A stretch of 62,000 bases of DNA from Phoronis australis. Lineage: Eukaryota > Phoronida > Phoronidae. Position 1 is the first letter of the stretch, and every line of letters starts with the position of its first letter. The translations under genes were made by a program, and so were the position numbers. Shown here in pieces: positions 11,421 to 22,618 of the stretch. The DNA lies in assembly GCA_002633005.1 (NCBI GenBank), contig NMRA01000003.1, positions 2,282,075 to 2,344,074 on the forward strand, given 5' to 3'. The notes under the pieces were generated by a model that saw only the letters and a program-made list of their open reading frames with translations, did not search any database and was not told the DNA's origin.

Positions 11421-14400
11421 GCGTGTCTCCAGCCCCCACACAATGTCAGCGTGTGAGCCCAAGGAACCAAGTTACATGTGGTGCCGGCTCGTTCTGTTAC
11501 CTGAGATTTAATTAGTTTTCCCAATAAGTTGTGTCACACAACTCAGCTTTCACGGTGAAAGCGTAAGACCGAACTCCTGTCACGTTTTAGTTTCATTTCA
11601 TGAAATAGGTCTCAGTAGATGCACACACTCGTGCTTATTAAATTTCCTTTTGGGTGGCAACATCATTAATGTTTGTGAATATGTAAATCTTGAACCGGCG
11701 TCGACAAAATGTTTGCGAACTATTAGTAATTTTGTCGCATAATATTTGTTCTTTTGCATTAATTAAAAGTTCTCAGGTGAATGAAAAGACTGAGGATTAT
11801 ACGGAACTGTTATATGACTGGCGGTATAAGCAGGAAACAAATTTCACGCGGTTGTGCGGTTCCAAGGTGGTTCTGCTAATTCTTTTTCGATATTTTGATA
11901 AAAAATGTTTTTATCGTACCTGGTACAATAGGGGCATTGTTTATCCTATGATTTCTCGACGGCACTGTTCATCCTATATCATATCAATATTTTTTGTGTG
12001 ACGTATGGCTTCTCTCCGTCCACCATTCACCCTTTTGGGCTTCGAAATGCAATTCGACATGTAATTCGTAGATGCATGAATTCTGAGTTTAATGTTCGTC
12101 TTCCATATTATTCCAATTTTAATACAATATCAATTTCGAGCTAAAAAATCAACAAGATAATCTACACACGCTTAGTTGAGAAAAGATATAAAAACAAAGG
12201 AAACAAATGTAACTTGTCTCTCCAACTTAAAGGCGTTGAAGTTATCTTTGGCAAATTAAAGTCAAAGGTCATTAATCTCCTTTTGTGTCTCGCAAAGTTT
12301 CATATTTACAAAAAAGACTGGCGAAGAGAGCACCATTTCTTGAAAGAATTCAAAAGGAATTTCACGACCACCGTAATTGAAAAATATATATTACAAGTGA
12401 CTTCAACAGTAGACAATCCCCTTGTTTTCTTAGCTGTTTCCCTCCTTTTTCCGGTTTCACTGAGATGTTTGAATGTGTGTCTGTCTGTATTTAGTTCAAA
12501 CTACCATAACTTTTGTTAATAATTGCTTTATTTCAAATAAAAAAATCTTTTTTTCTCGCTACACGTACGGTATATATTTCATATTTGAAGTTACCCGAGA
12601 ATGAATATAGAAGTTACCCGAGAATGAATATAAGGTATTTTGGTAGAAATATTGTAAAAATGGCCAATTCTTGTGAATAACATTTGAGAAACTTGGTGTA
12701 CTGAAGTGAAGGCCGAACGCCTAGACATTTGCCACACACACAATTTGTTTGGAAGGAAAACGCTTATTTAATTATCTTCGCTCGGTCCTCTCTGAGTGGT
12801 CTGTCCGGGTTGAGAGGAACTCCCTCATTTCGTCTTACACTTTACTCTCATAAAATCGGTCTCATACATTCCTTTCCGCGATATTCTACTTCCTTACCAA
12901 CTCCAGTTTGACGTGTACAAGCCCTAACTTCGAATTCGCAATTTTAGAAATGACCAACCCCAATAACTCCTCTGAAGTGTTTTCTTGACTGACGGTTTCG
13001 ATGTTCTTGTTGGCAACAGAAACATAATCTTATGGGAACAGTTTTATGAGAGCAAAATGCTTAATTAGATTTTTAAGACATCTTACAGGAGGGCGAAATG
13101 CAGCTTAAACATAAACGATAGGAATTTTTAGAAAAACGTCGCCACCGTGGTTCCGTCGTTCGGGCAGGGGTCTCTGTCGGACCATGTCATAGTGGCACCA
13201 AATCTTTTCAGTGGATAATTTCCTCCATCAAGTGATTCCTCTTTTTGTGTATCACCTATTCCATTACTTATACGTCTAGGTGTTTATTTTGTGTAATATA
13301 AACATTTGTCATTTTTCAAACAAAACTGGAACTTGTTTCTCAAGTTGTCTCCTAGCTGCACAGACCTTCTAGATTGTGAAGCTTCACATGCTATCTGTGA
13401 CGTCAGAGTGTGAGTCCTGGTAACCAGGGTATATTCTCAACAAGAAGCTTTGTTCACGGCATTGAGGTTCATTTTTTCTGTTCACGAAAAGGTAATTAAG
13501 TGATTATTCAGTATAATCAAAGGGAATTTATAATTATACTTTATTCCGTGTACAAAGGCCTCCGGGCCATATGCAAATTTATAAATAACGCAATATAGTA
13601 AACACAGCAGCAACAAATTCACTGCAGCATCATGAAAATTTGTCTTTCTCCAGCTAAATCGACTACAAACTTTGACAAGTCAAAACAATTAAAAACAGTC
13701 CACATTTGCTCATCATCGTTTGACAGGGAATGACCTGCGACTCGTATAGAAAAACTTAATGCGCACCTTTTCTAACCACGCTTTAAAGCCCGATATTTCG
13801 GCTTAGGGGAAGATGAAACATTTTATCGAACGTCTTAAAGGCTACACTACAACACTGATAAATTGATGAATACCTATTCATTCTCAATGATGCATAATTA
13901 AAATGATTCATTAATGAGAATGAATAGATACTCAGCTCTTTAAACTATGGGCGTTGCATGAAAAGATTCACATTTTTTTCAATAAAATTAAGTATTCAAC
14001 GCAAGAGTTAATTCTCGGTGTCAAAGCAAAATTTAATGAATGATAAAACTGAGTTTGAAACTTTAATCGGTGCTTACACCGTAAAGTTAGTCCACTGGCG
14101 ATGCTTAGCTGCTGTCAGGTATATCTGCTTAAGTTTCGGGAGCCGCCTTTTTATCAGTATCGTCCAGGAACTAAGTGTGCGGTCACCAAACTTTAGTTCA
14201 GACGACCAGTCAGGTGTTTTACAGTCATCACGGCTGTTATGAGCAGATTACGTGTCTCATCCACTGCCGCCATGATGATTTTTGTTTGTTTACTTTGAGT
14301 CGAAAACTTCCATGGGCGCAAAGTGCTTGATGAATGACCAGAGCGTGATCTCTTACTGGTTTCCAATGACCCGTAGCTTAAAAATAGGGTTAGCTTTATG

Positions 14401-14472
14401 TCGCCTTCTCCACTCTCATGGTTCCATGGGTCCTAGCCCTTCGTGCCGGCCGGCTGGTATTGCAACTTCCCC
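11421..14472. other. Intergenic; no gene recognised
   Basis: The short open frames here (e.g. 11690-12001, 12214-12519) lack homology, splice logic or a coding look. The only structure seen is an inverted repeat at 13872-13932. Confidence 0.6.
13872..13932. repeat. Inverted repeat, TATTCATTCTCA arms
   Basis: TATTCATTCTCA on the left is matched by TGAGAATGAATA on the right, with the inner sequence partly paired. It could be a small foldback element. Confidence 0.6.
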
Positions 14473-14656
14473 AGTGGCGGATTTAGAGGGGGGACAAGGG
14501 GTCATGCCCCCTAAAAGTCTCGCAGATTCCATTTGGCACTTCGGAAGTGCGAATGCCTGACTGGCAAAATCCTGACTAATACACTGCCCTGACACNNNNN
14601 NNNNNNNNNNNNNCCCCCCCCCCCCCCAACTAAAAATCCTGGATTCACCCCTGTGT
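14473..14656. mobile_element. CAGTGGCGGAT-type repeat element (contains N gap)
   Basis: Begins CAGTGGCGGATTTAGAGGGG and ends with poly-C then AATCCTGGATTCACCCCTGTG, a loose inverse. The 18-N gap at 14596-14613 falls at the poly-C tract, probably a sequencing stop. Related ends occur at 15640-15790 and 47690-48060. Confidence 0.5.
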
Positions 14657-15016
14657 CTGGCGTACAGGGCGACTTCTTTGGTCACGGCTTTTGTAGCACG
14701 GCGGTTGGCCGCCGGGGAATGATTTCACTGCAAAGAAGTCGGACGGACAACGTTGTCAAACTTCCACCCGGTATCCATATGTAATTTGAAACTTCAGCTG
14801 CTGGTAAGATGTGAATTTTAATCGAAGCCTTAGTGAATCACTCAGAAACTCATAATTCTCTCTTTGTCAAACCTTAACTTAAGACGATTTCCAAAGCAAT
14901 GGCGTCATTAACGCCAATACAAAAAACGGATTTGGTCTTTTGGGCAATTGAAAACTATTTTATATACAACAAATTTGTTACGAACTGATTGCACAAAATA
15001 TAAAAAGTGTAATATA

Positions 15017-15394
15017 CGGTGGCCCGAAAGTATCATCGCTACTTTTGTTTAAATATTTTTTCATTTATCATTTTCCACCTAGGTGGAAATAATTCCACCC
15101 GGGTGAAAATAATTTCCACCCGGGTAAAAATAATTTCCACCTAGGTTGAAATAATTTCCACCTAAGTTGAAATAGTTTCCACCCGGGTGAAAATAATTTC
15201 CACCTAGGTTGAAATAGTTTCCACCCCGGTGAAAATAATTTCCACCCGGGTGAAAATAATTTCCACCTAGGTTGAAATAATTTCCACCCGGGTGAAAATA
15301 ATTTCCACCTAGGTTGAAATATTTCATACTAGGTGGAAAAGGAAAAATAAAAAAATTAATAAACTAAAATAGCGATGATACTTTCGGGCCACCG
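15017..15394. mobile_element. Mariner-like MITE with TA duplication
   Basis: Inverted ends start CGGTGGCCCGAAAGTATCAT; the first 25 bp are identical on both sides, and similarity continues to about 60 bp. TA dinucleotides flank both ends (15015-15016, 15395-15396). It has no coding capacity and a tandem-repeat core. The TA target and length fit a Tc1/mariner-derived nonautonomous element. Confidence 0.85.
15076..15345. repeat. 21-bp self-complementary minisatellite, about 13 copies
   Basis: Unit TTTCCACCCGGGTGAAAATAA; copies alternate between a CCCGGG centre and a CCTAGG centre. Each unit is itself nearly palindromic. It lies inside the 15017-15394 element and reads open with a 7-residue period, an artefact. 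Confidence 0.95.
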
Positions 15395-15639
15395 TAGTAA
15401 TAAGCATTACAAAAAGAAGTAGGTTTCGCGCGCAAACGCTGTGGACCATAAACAAGTAGGTCTCTTATTATCAAATTATGAGTGAATTCGTGGTGGTGCA
15501 GGTCGTGAGTTTGAGTTTTTGATACTTGCCGTTTTTCGTGTTTGACACGTTCTCCGTGTTTTTGTTTTTTCTTTGCCTTTTTTTCTTCGGTAATACTTCA
15601 GGAATCAAGGAAAATGCTTGATTTTTAGAGGAAAAAACA

Positions 15640-15790
15640 GAAAAATTTTCCTGGGCGGGAGGGGAGCGAACCCTCCTCCCGACCTCCCCCCATTCGGTGG
15701 TATGCGCATCTAATCGTGCTTTGCACAAATGTTTTCAGACAAAATGTTGCTCCCCCCCTTGTGATATCCTAGATTAGATCCGCCACTGCT
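15640..15790. mobile_element. CAGTGGCGGAT-type element, right end
   Basis: Contains AATCGTGCTTTG, AGACAAAATGTTG and the terminal TAGATCCGCCACTG. The same order (AATCGTGCTTTG, AGACAAAATGTTG, GTCCGCCACTG) occurs at 47980-48059. Confidence 0.6.
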
Positions 15791-17373
15791 ACAATGGGTT
15801 CAATTTAGGAGTACAAACTTCAACAGGATTCCTTTTCCTTTTTACACAAACCAGAGTAAATATCTAAATATTTAAATGATATCACATAGCGGTTCCATTC
15901 AAAATATTATCTTGATTTTAAAAACGTTGGTTCTAAAAGATGTACTCTTTTTAACAACTTTGGTGTCACTTCTTGTACTGCTTGTATTTAAATGGATTAA
16001 AAATACAGCTATCAAAAAATTCTAAGCCAGAAAGAGTAGTTACTTTAATTAAACCCTGGGGAAGGATTTTGTTTTTAAAACAAAAATTCCACGAAAACGG
16101 GACGATTTCAGGGAAGTTTTTTTTTTAAATGGGGTACTTTTGAGTCCACTCTTTAAATGGGTATGTATCCTTGTTAACTTCCAGCGCAAAAATAGTCAAG
16201 TAACACCGGCCGGTGTCCCATTTATGTTGTATGTCATAGCCGATGCGAATTGAAAGTCGGGAGTGGGGTGGACAGAAGGGCCATGCAGTTGCTAATGCAA
16301 CTAATGACTAACGATCAGCCTTTGAGAAACTAGCTGGCCGGTTTGCACATGTCAATGAATTTCGAGTGAATGGTCTACAATTAGTATGCACTTTATAAAA
16401 CTATAATCAACTATAGCTTGGGACGTCCTTAAAACGGTAACGTTCTCACGACATCGAGGCCAATCTGACGTCTGATCAGGTGTCGGACGACAAGAAAACT
16501 AGTCAGATGTTAGACAGGCCTTCATGTGTGAAATTTCAAGTGTTAAGAAAGCGGATCAAACAAGCGACCTGATGATCGGACAACGTGCGAACGCAGTATA
16601 AAACGCTTTCCGTACCACGATACAAAAGGGTTCACCCAATGCCATCGAGATCTCGGACAATGCCATCAATTTTGAAAAGGTATGTTGAACCTTCTTTGTA
16701 ATTCGTTTCACTTTCTAAGCTTCTTTACTTATAAATGGGTAATTCCTACCCACTTATACAATCCAAAGATGGAAGACCTGAAACAACTTATTAACTCTAA
16801 AAATCTGGCTTCGACGTTCTCTTTGCCTCGGTGGGACAATTATGTGTAGTTTGTATCATCACAAGGAGTTTAGATTCCATCTTCTGCTAGCATGAAATGA
16901 CGCAATTTTGGAAAAGCTGGCAATAACGCGAAATACCAGTGATGAAATATTAGGAAGTTTATGAATAAAGCTGGACTCACTATTATCGACGATTTTATCA
17001 CATTATTCTCCCCTCATATTGTGTGGACAATAAATAAATCCGGGTGGTTAACGAATATGCGGTGATCGAAATTTTGGAATTTTAATGCGATCGGATATTC
17101 CCGAGTTAATGTGCTGGCTCTATAACGGCGAGATTGCGTTATGCATGCCTCTAAAAACGAACAATTTTGGCACTCTTTTTACTGACTCAAAACCCCGAAT
17201 GATCAGCTTTGACTGGTCAGTTTTCACCCTGACATGATGTGTCTAGATGTCTTGTGGTATCAATCTAGAATAGACGGTAGGAGAGGAGTTTCTCACTAAA
17301 CTCTGAGTTAGAGAGCACTCAACGCACTTTCAGCTTAAGCACACTTGAAATAAATTTTGCAGCTGCATTTTCA
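15791..17373. other. Intergenic; nothing recognised
   Basis: No convincing coding region, repeat array or RNA gene was seen. Confidence 0.6.
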
Positions 17374-17379
17374 TTTATT
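17374..17379 (-). terminator. AATAAA poly(A) signal after the repeat-protein gene
   Basis: AATAAA on the minus strand, about 195 bp past the stop codon at 17573, consistent with a transcription unit ending here. Confidence 0.4.
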
Positions 17380-17572
17380 TTGCCTGCCCTCGTGCGATTC
17401 ACATTCAACATGTGTGCACAGCAGAGACTTGATTGTTGCGAAATATACACGGAGATACAGCGTATTTTATGATAAAAATCTTTGAAAGTGTTAAAAAGGC
17501 GCTCAAAATTAAGCTTGTACTTCAGTCTGCGACCGTCAGTCGTGGAATCTGGTGTTCTCATCTTCACAAGCA

Positions 17573-20500
17573 CTACAATACATCAAATGCCGCCATCGTG
17601 AGACGAAAGTTTGAGGCCTGCAAAGAGGAAGTGGCACAGTCCTTGACCACGTGACGACTTCGTCCGAACCGTGATTTCAAACACTTGAAAACTCCTTCGC
17701 GTTTTACAATATTTGGTTTATCCGTTGAATCACCGATACTTCTGTGGGTGTCCTCTGAAACAGAAGAAACGGCATCAAGAGGCACATGCACACACGTCTT
17801 GACGTCTTCTGAACGAATACCCTCAATGATGTATGGTTTGTTGCTCTTGTGCAATGTTGTTTTACTTTTCTCGTCGTATTCAGTGTCCATTGAATTATCC
17901 ACAGCAGCAAAACAAAAATCATACTGAGACAACGTTGCAAAAGGAGACGATCTGTCGTCCTCTAGGCGAGCATTCTCAACCTCCTCTGGTTCATTCTTAG
18001 CTTGCATAATTGTGACACTAATCTTATGCTTACTGATTTCGGAAATTTCAATAATCATTGAAATCAGACAGTGTGACGTCTTCTAAATGGCCACTTCCAA
18101 CGGATTCACTATCGGATTTCGGTATTTTCTCCTTACTATCAGCAAACGCAGGAATACCTGACGAGTTGATGACTTCCTGTTGAACATCTCCAATGTCGCC
18201 TGTCTTGTTCCTACCGTCTAGTTTATAGACTTCTCTCCCTCTAGTATCAATCATACAAGCAGAGCTCCGGCGGATGGTTTCTGAAACAGCTATTTCAATG
18301 GAGAAAAAAGTTGCACCGTAAGGCAACTCATGGATATCACAATGTTTGTCGTCCGGAGAAATATCCTCAATATTTCGTATTTCGATACAACTATTTTCCT
18401 TGAGTGTAATAATAGGCATTTGACTTGTCAATAACTCTTGCAGATTCGTCTTTTCGTGTTCATTCTTTTTCACCAATTCATCTTTGTCTGTGGAAATGTG
18501 GTAAACTTCATCCGAAACTTTAGACTCAGTCGACTTGGTGGCGTCTTTAAAGTGTGACTTTCAACGCTTTTATTTTTGAATTTCAAGACTTCCTCCGTAC
18601 CATCAGCCGCATCAGCAAACCCGGATATCTGATGGTTGGATGGCTTTCTGTCTAACATGGTCAACGTCGCCTGGTCTGTTTCTGCCATCCAATTCCACTA
18701 CTTCTTTACCTTTGTCATCAGGGTCACCAACAGTCTCTTTGTCTACATCTGGTAGATCTGTCTTCTCGTGAATATTGTTCTTTTCATCTTTCTCTGCGGA
18801 AATGGGGCACACTTCCTCCGAAACTGTAGACGCAGTCGACTTAGTGGAGTCTTCCGAGATGTGACCTTCAACAACGCTTTTGCTTTCGAATTTCAGAATT
18901 TCCTTCTTACGATCAGCATCGTAATCAAACTCAGCAATCATCGAAGTCCTGGAATTGGATGCGGCGTCTTCTAGATGGTCATTTTGACTGGGCTGTGCTT
19001 CGGATTTCAGGACATTTTCTTTACTATTGTTATCATCATCGAACCCAGCGATACCTGACGGTTGAATAACTTCCTGTAGCACATCCTCAACGTAGCCTAG
19101 TTTGTTTCTACCATTCAATTTCAGGACTTCTCTCTCTCCATCATCAGGGCCACCAATAGGCTTTTTCTCTACATTTGTTAGATCCTTTGTGTCGTGGACT
19201 TTTGTCTTCTCCACCCCATCTTTCTTTGTGCAAATTGAATACACATCCTCCGAAGCTGTAGACTCAGTTGTCTATTGAAATAAGACCGTGTGGGGTCTTT
19301 TAATTGGTCATTTTGAACGGGTTTGCTTTCGGATTTCAGGACTTTTTCCTTGCGATTAGCATCATCAGCGAACCCAGTGGTACCTGGCAGTTGAATGCCG
19401 TCCTGTTGCACACATGTGGAGAAGTTCTCGTTTACACTGGTGACCGCTCTGATTCCCTAGGCCCCAGACAACTTTTATGATGCCTATTCAGCACGCCCTT
19501 TGCATTGAAGTAGATCTGAGATAATGAAGTGGAAAGGTAATTGCTAGCATTACTGTGTCAACAATGGTTGTTAGTAACCCCAATTTGGTTTTCTCTGACA
19601 TTTGCAGAGTTACAGCCTGCAACTCTGGAGAGTAGTTTTAACTTGGTACATTATGAATATTACAAAATGACGAAAAAGGTTAACTTGTGTTTATCTTCGC
19701 AAAAGGCCACTTCCCAAAGGAACGATAAGTTTCATATTGGTTTTCTTTATTTAATTTTTAATGCTTCTGCCCACTTGTTTTTTTTTTGTTTTTTTTTTTT
19801 CTTACCGGGAACGGGTTGATACCTTTTTATCTAAGTTTTGAACTTGAAGTACCAAAACAGTGGTAGATTTTGATCGCCAGCTTAACTTAATTAGTTAAGT
19901 TCATTGTGAGCCCATCCCTAATCTCACCATATTACAGGTACATTAAGTATTTCAGGTGTCATTAAAGTTTAGTCTTTATTAGAACTTAAATCATAAAATA
20001 TACCAGTATACAAAAGTGCAAATATAGTGATAACCAAACTGAAGATTTGAAATCTCTGGACAATTTCGGTGGCACTGACTATATAACTATTCTAGCTCTT
20101 TGTCAGTAATAAAAAATGAAAAGTGGGCCCAACAACTGTTTCCTGGTCAAAAATCTGGTTAAACGAGATGAAAGAATATTAAAAATGAATCCATGTAATG
20201 TTGTTAACTCTGATCAGCGTTTGTATATCCACCGAGTATATCAATACGCGTGGTAGTTTATCTTCAATAGTACCCAATGGTTGTAGTTTTTAGATTGTTC
20301 ATCGATTTTTAAAAATCGAAAACCGTACTTGGTTGTTTTTTTTTTCAGCTGAATACCGCCGTGGTGTTCGTTTATAACGAAAATTAGTGGTTAATACATT
20401 TTGAAAATTCGCCATTATGTACTGTCAGAGATGTCTAATACAGTTTATGGTTGGATAATTACATTTAATTGGGCCTTGCTCGCATCGGGCAAGGCGGTCA

Positions 20501-21200
20501 TCACAATGGTACCTGATTCCGGCGCCGCGCTCTCTTTGATCCTGGTACAAGCCGCTCAGAAGGACGAGCGGTGAAAATTACCGCATATCTTTAGAAATGC
20601 GTGACTTCCTTGTAGGCTAAGAGTATTATTCACGGAATGATCTTCGACGTCGCCTGATTTGTTTCTACCGTTCAATCGCACGACTTCTTTCCCTTCAGCA
20701 TCAGGGTCATCAATTGGATCTTTGTGTACATTGGTTAGATCCGTATTTTCATGGACATTTTGTTTTAACTTCTCGTCGTCCTCCGTGGAAATGCGAGACA
20801 TTTCCTCTGAAATGTTTCTATCACATTTAGCGTCTTTGTAGATGCTTGTCGAGTTTTCAATTTTGCCCTCGACTTCGCACTTGGTGACATGCACATCGAG
20901 ATCTGTTGATTTGCGAACAATGTTTGCCTTGTTGCTTCGTGACAGTGATGCTGTCACAAGAAGACAACGCAAATCTGTTATACACCTGACATAAGATTCC
21001 ATCAATTTAGTGTCTATCACTGCTTTCTGAACAGTTTTGGACGCGTCAGATGCGTCTCCTGACCACTTGTCGTTCACTGCCGTGGTTCCAGAAGCGTCTT
21101 TGTTGCCAAAAGACACAATGCGCGGGAATTTCCTCGCGGTGACAGAGTGAACTTTCTCAGTCGTTCTCAGCACAAATTGCCAAATAAAGTCTATAAACTA
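17573..21200 (-). pseudogene. Acidic tandem-repeat protein gene, frameshifted; not recognised
   Basis: Minus-strand segments 21200-20640, 19411-19280, 19262-18630, 18650-18550, 18545-18050 and 18058-17573 share repeated motifs: GRNK-GDVEDV-QEVI-PSGI, KE-LKSE, HLED, KSTES-VSEEV, KTDL, and GKEVV-LNG. One repeat is 142 codons from GRNK to GRNR, and holds two similar half-units. Reading frame changes near 19270 (extra bases), 18635 (one base missing), 18550 (two extra) and 18055. Each shift falls inside a unit whose sister copies are intact, so these are indels, not introns. A gap near 20640-19411 may be an intron. The last part is an open, non-repeated 140-codon tail. No signal peptide, membrane segment or known domain is visible. 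Read as a recently decayed gene; assembly error at four sites is less likely. Confidence 0.5.
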
Positions 21201-22142
21201 AAATATTGTAACCTTTATCAAATCCCGAAAGACTCTATGTAAGCCATTCCCGGTTTCATTTTACGAAATGTATAAAGTGAATACGTCACGAATAGTTCGA
21301 CGTCACCAATCGCAAACGTCAAATGATAACTACCGGGAGTTTCTGAAAATATAGACTCACCCCAAAACAAGTAGACCGGCATTGGCGTATTTTCAAAAAG
21401 TGCAGCCATGTGCGTATTTTTGTTAACTGTTAACATTTCTTGACAATCTGAAGGACTAGTTCTATGATCCGTATGTAACGTGTTTTGAAGTAAAGCTTTA
21501 TTTTGGCGAAACATTATATTTTGAGGTCGCGATTTCGCTCAAATTACTATCATTTAACGAGATATTTGTTGATTTCGTTGGTAACCAAGATTATTAAGGA
21601 CAACTTTAACAAACTGTTTTTGCCGAATGCGAAATAAGTATGGGAGAATAAAATTCGTACCAGTGACATACAATTACATACATTAAAAAGGACGCGTTTC
21701 TTTAAATAATATTTGTTAATAAAAGTTCATAAAATGCTTGACAGTTTCGGGAAATACGCCCCTTCCCTTTACGAAAATACGCCTGAGTCGGTATAATCGG
21801 TTTCATTTGATGTTTTTCCATAGGCCTGTTTTCGTACACAGTCCGACCATTTTGTTGCGACAGGATCGGTTTCATATTGGGATTCTTTGGAACAAACACT
21901 AATTGGTTGAAATGGTGGCGATTTGTCTGGTATGAAATGCACGTGTGGTATTTTCGAATGTAAACTACATAAATGACAAATGTGCATCCTGGTAACATTT
22001 TAGACCGTTTGACGTATCCATAACTTTCGTGAAAGTGTAAATACACCGCACGTGCATTTGCGTTCAGTTAAAAACAGCTCGGTGGCTGCATCTTTAATCG
22101 CTAGCGTTTGGCATGTAAAATTGCTACCGAGATTTTCCTTAG

Positions 22143-22618
22143 ATAAGCCCATGGGCGTGTATTTGGAAAAGGAAAATTTTCAGACGTTTTAGTAACACCA
22201 AATGAACGCCCGAGCGTTTATTCCGAAAAGGGGGATTTTAAGCGGAGTCATAGTTTTGCCCATTTGGCTTGTTTGGCTTAAAACGGTGTTAAATACATAG
22301 TTCTTCAACACCTTGTTCGTTTTCACAAGTGATAAATGCTCCACAAAACTGAATTTGGGACAAAACGTTGACGCTGAGTGGGCTTTAAGAAGAAATTTTC
22401 CGACTAAACGTCCCACAATTTGGACACTTGACGTCCCACAATTTGGACACTTGACGTCCCACAATTTGGACACTTGACGTCCCACCATTTGGACACTTGA
22501 CGTCCCACCATTTGGACACTTGACGTCCCACTATTTGGACACTTGACACCAGAAGTTATAACACCAAGTAAACGTCCATTTTCGAATAAACGCCCATAGG
22601 CGTATCAGGTGGGCTTAC
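22143..22618. mobile_element. Inverted-repeat element around a 23-bp minisatellite
   Basis: Left end TAAGCCCATGGGCGTGTATT; the right end read in reverse gives TAAGCCCA, 13 extra bases, then TGGGCGTTTATTCGAAAA. The ends are similar but not perfect, and no target duplication was identified. Confidence 0.45.
22409..22548. repeat. 23-bp minisatellite, 6 copies
   Basis: CGTCCCACAATTTGGACACT recurs at 22409, 22432, 22455, 22478, 22501 and 22524; later copies have CCATTT or CTATTT. Confidence 0.95.

Noticed and set aside
15079-15327. GGNYFHP-type repeat protein frame
   Set aside because: Translation of the 21-bp minisatellite inside a MITE.
21218-21514. 98-codon minus-strand frame with a true ATG
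   Set aside because: Contains dispersed repeat fragments (GAAAATACGCC) also found at 21770 and 22750; no splice or family support.
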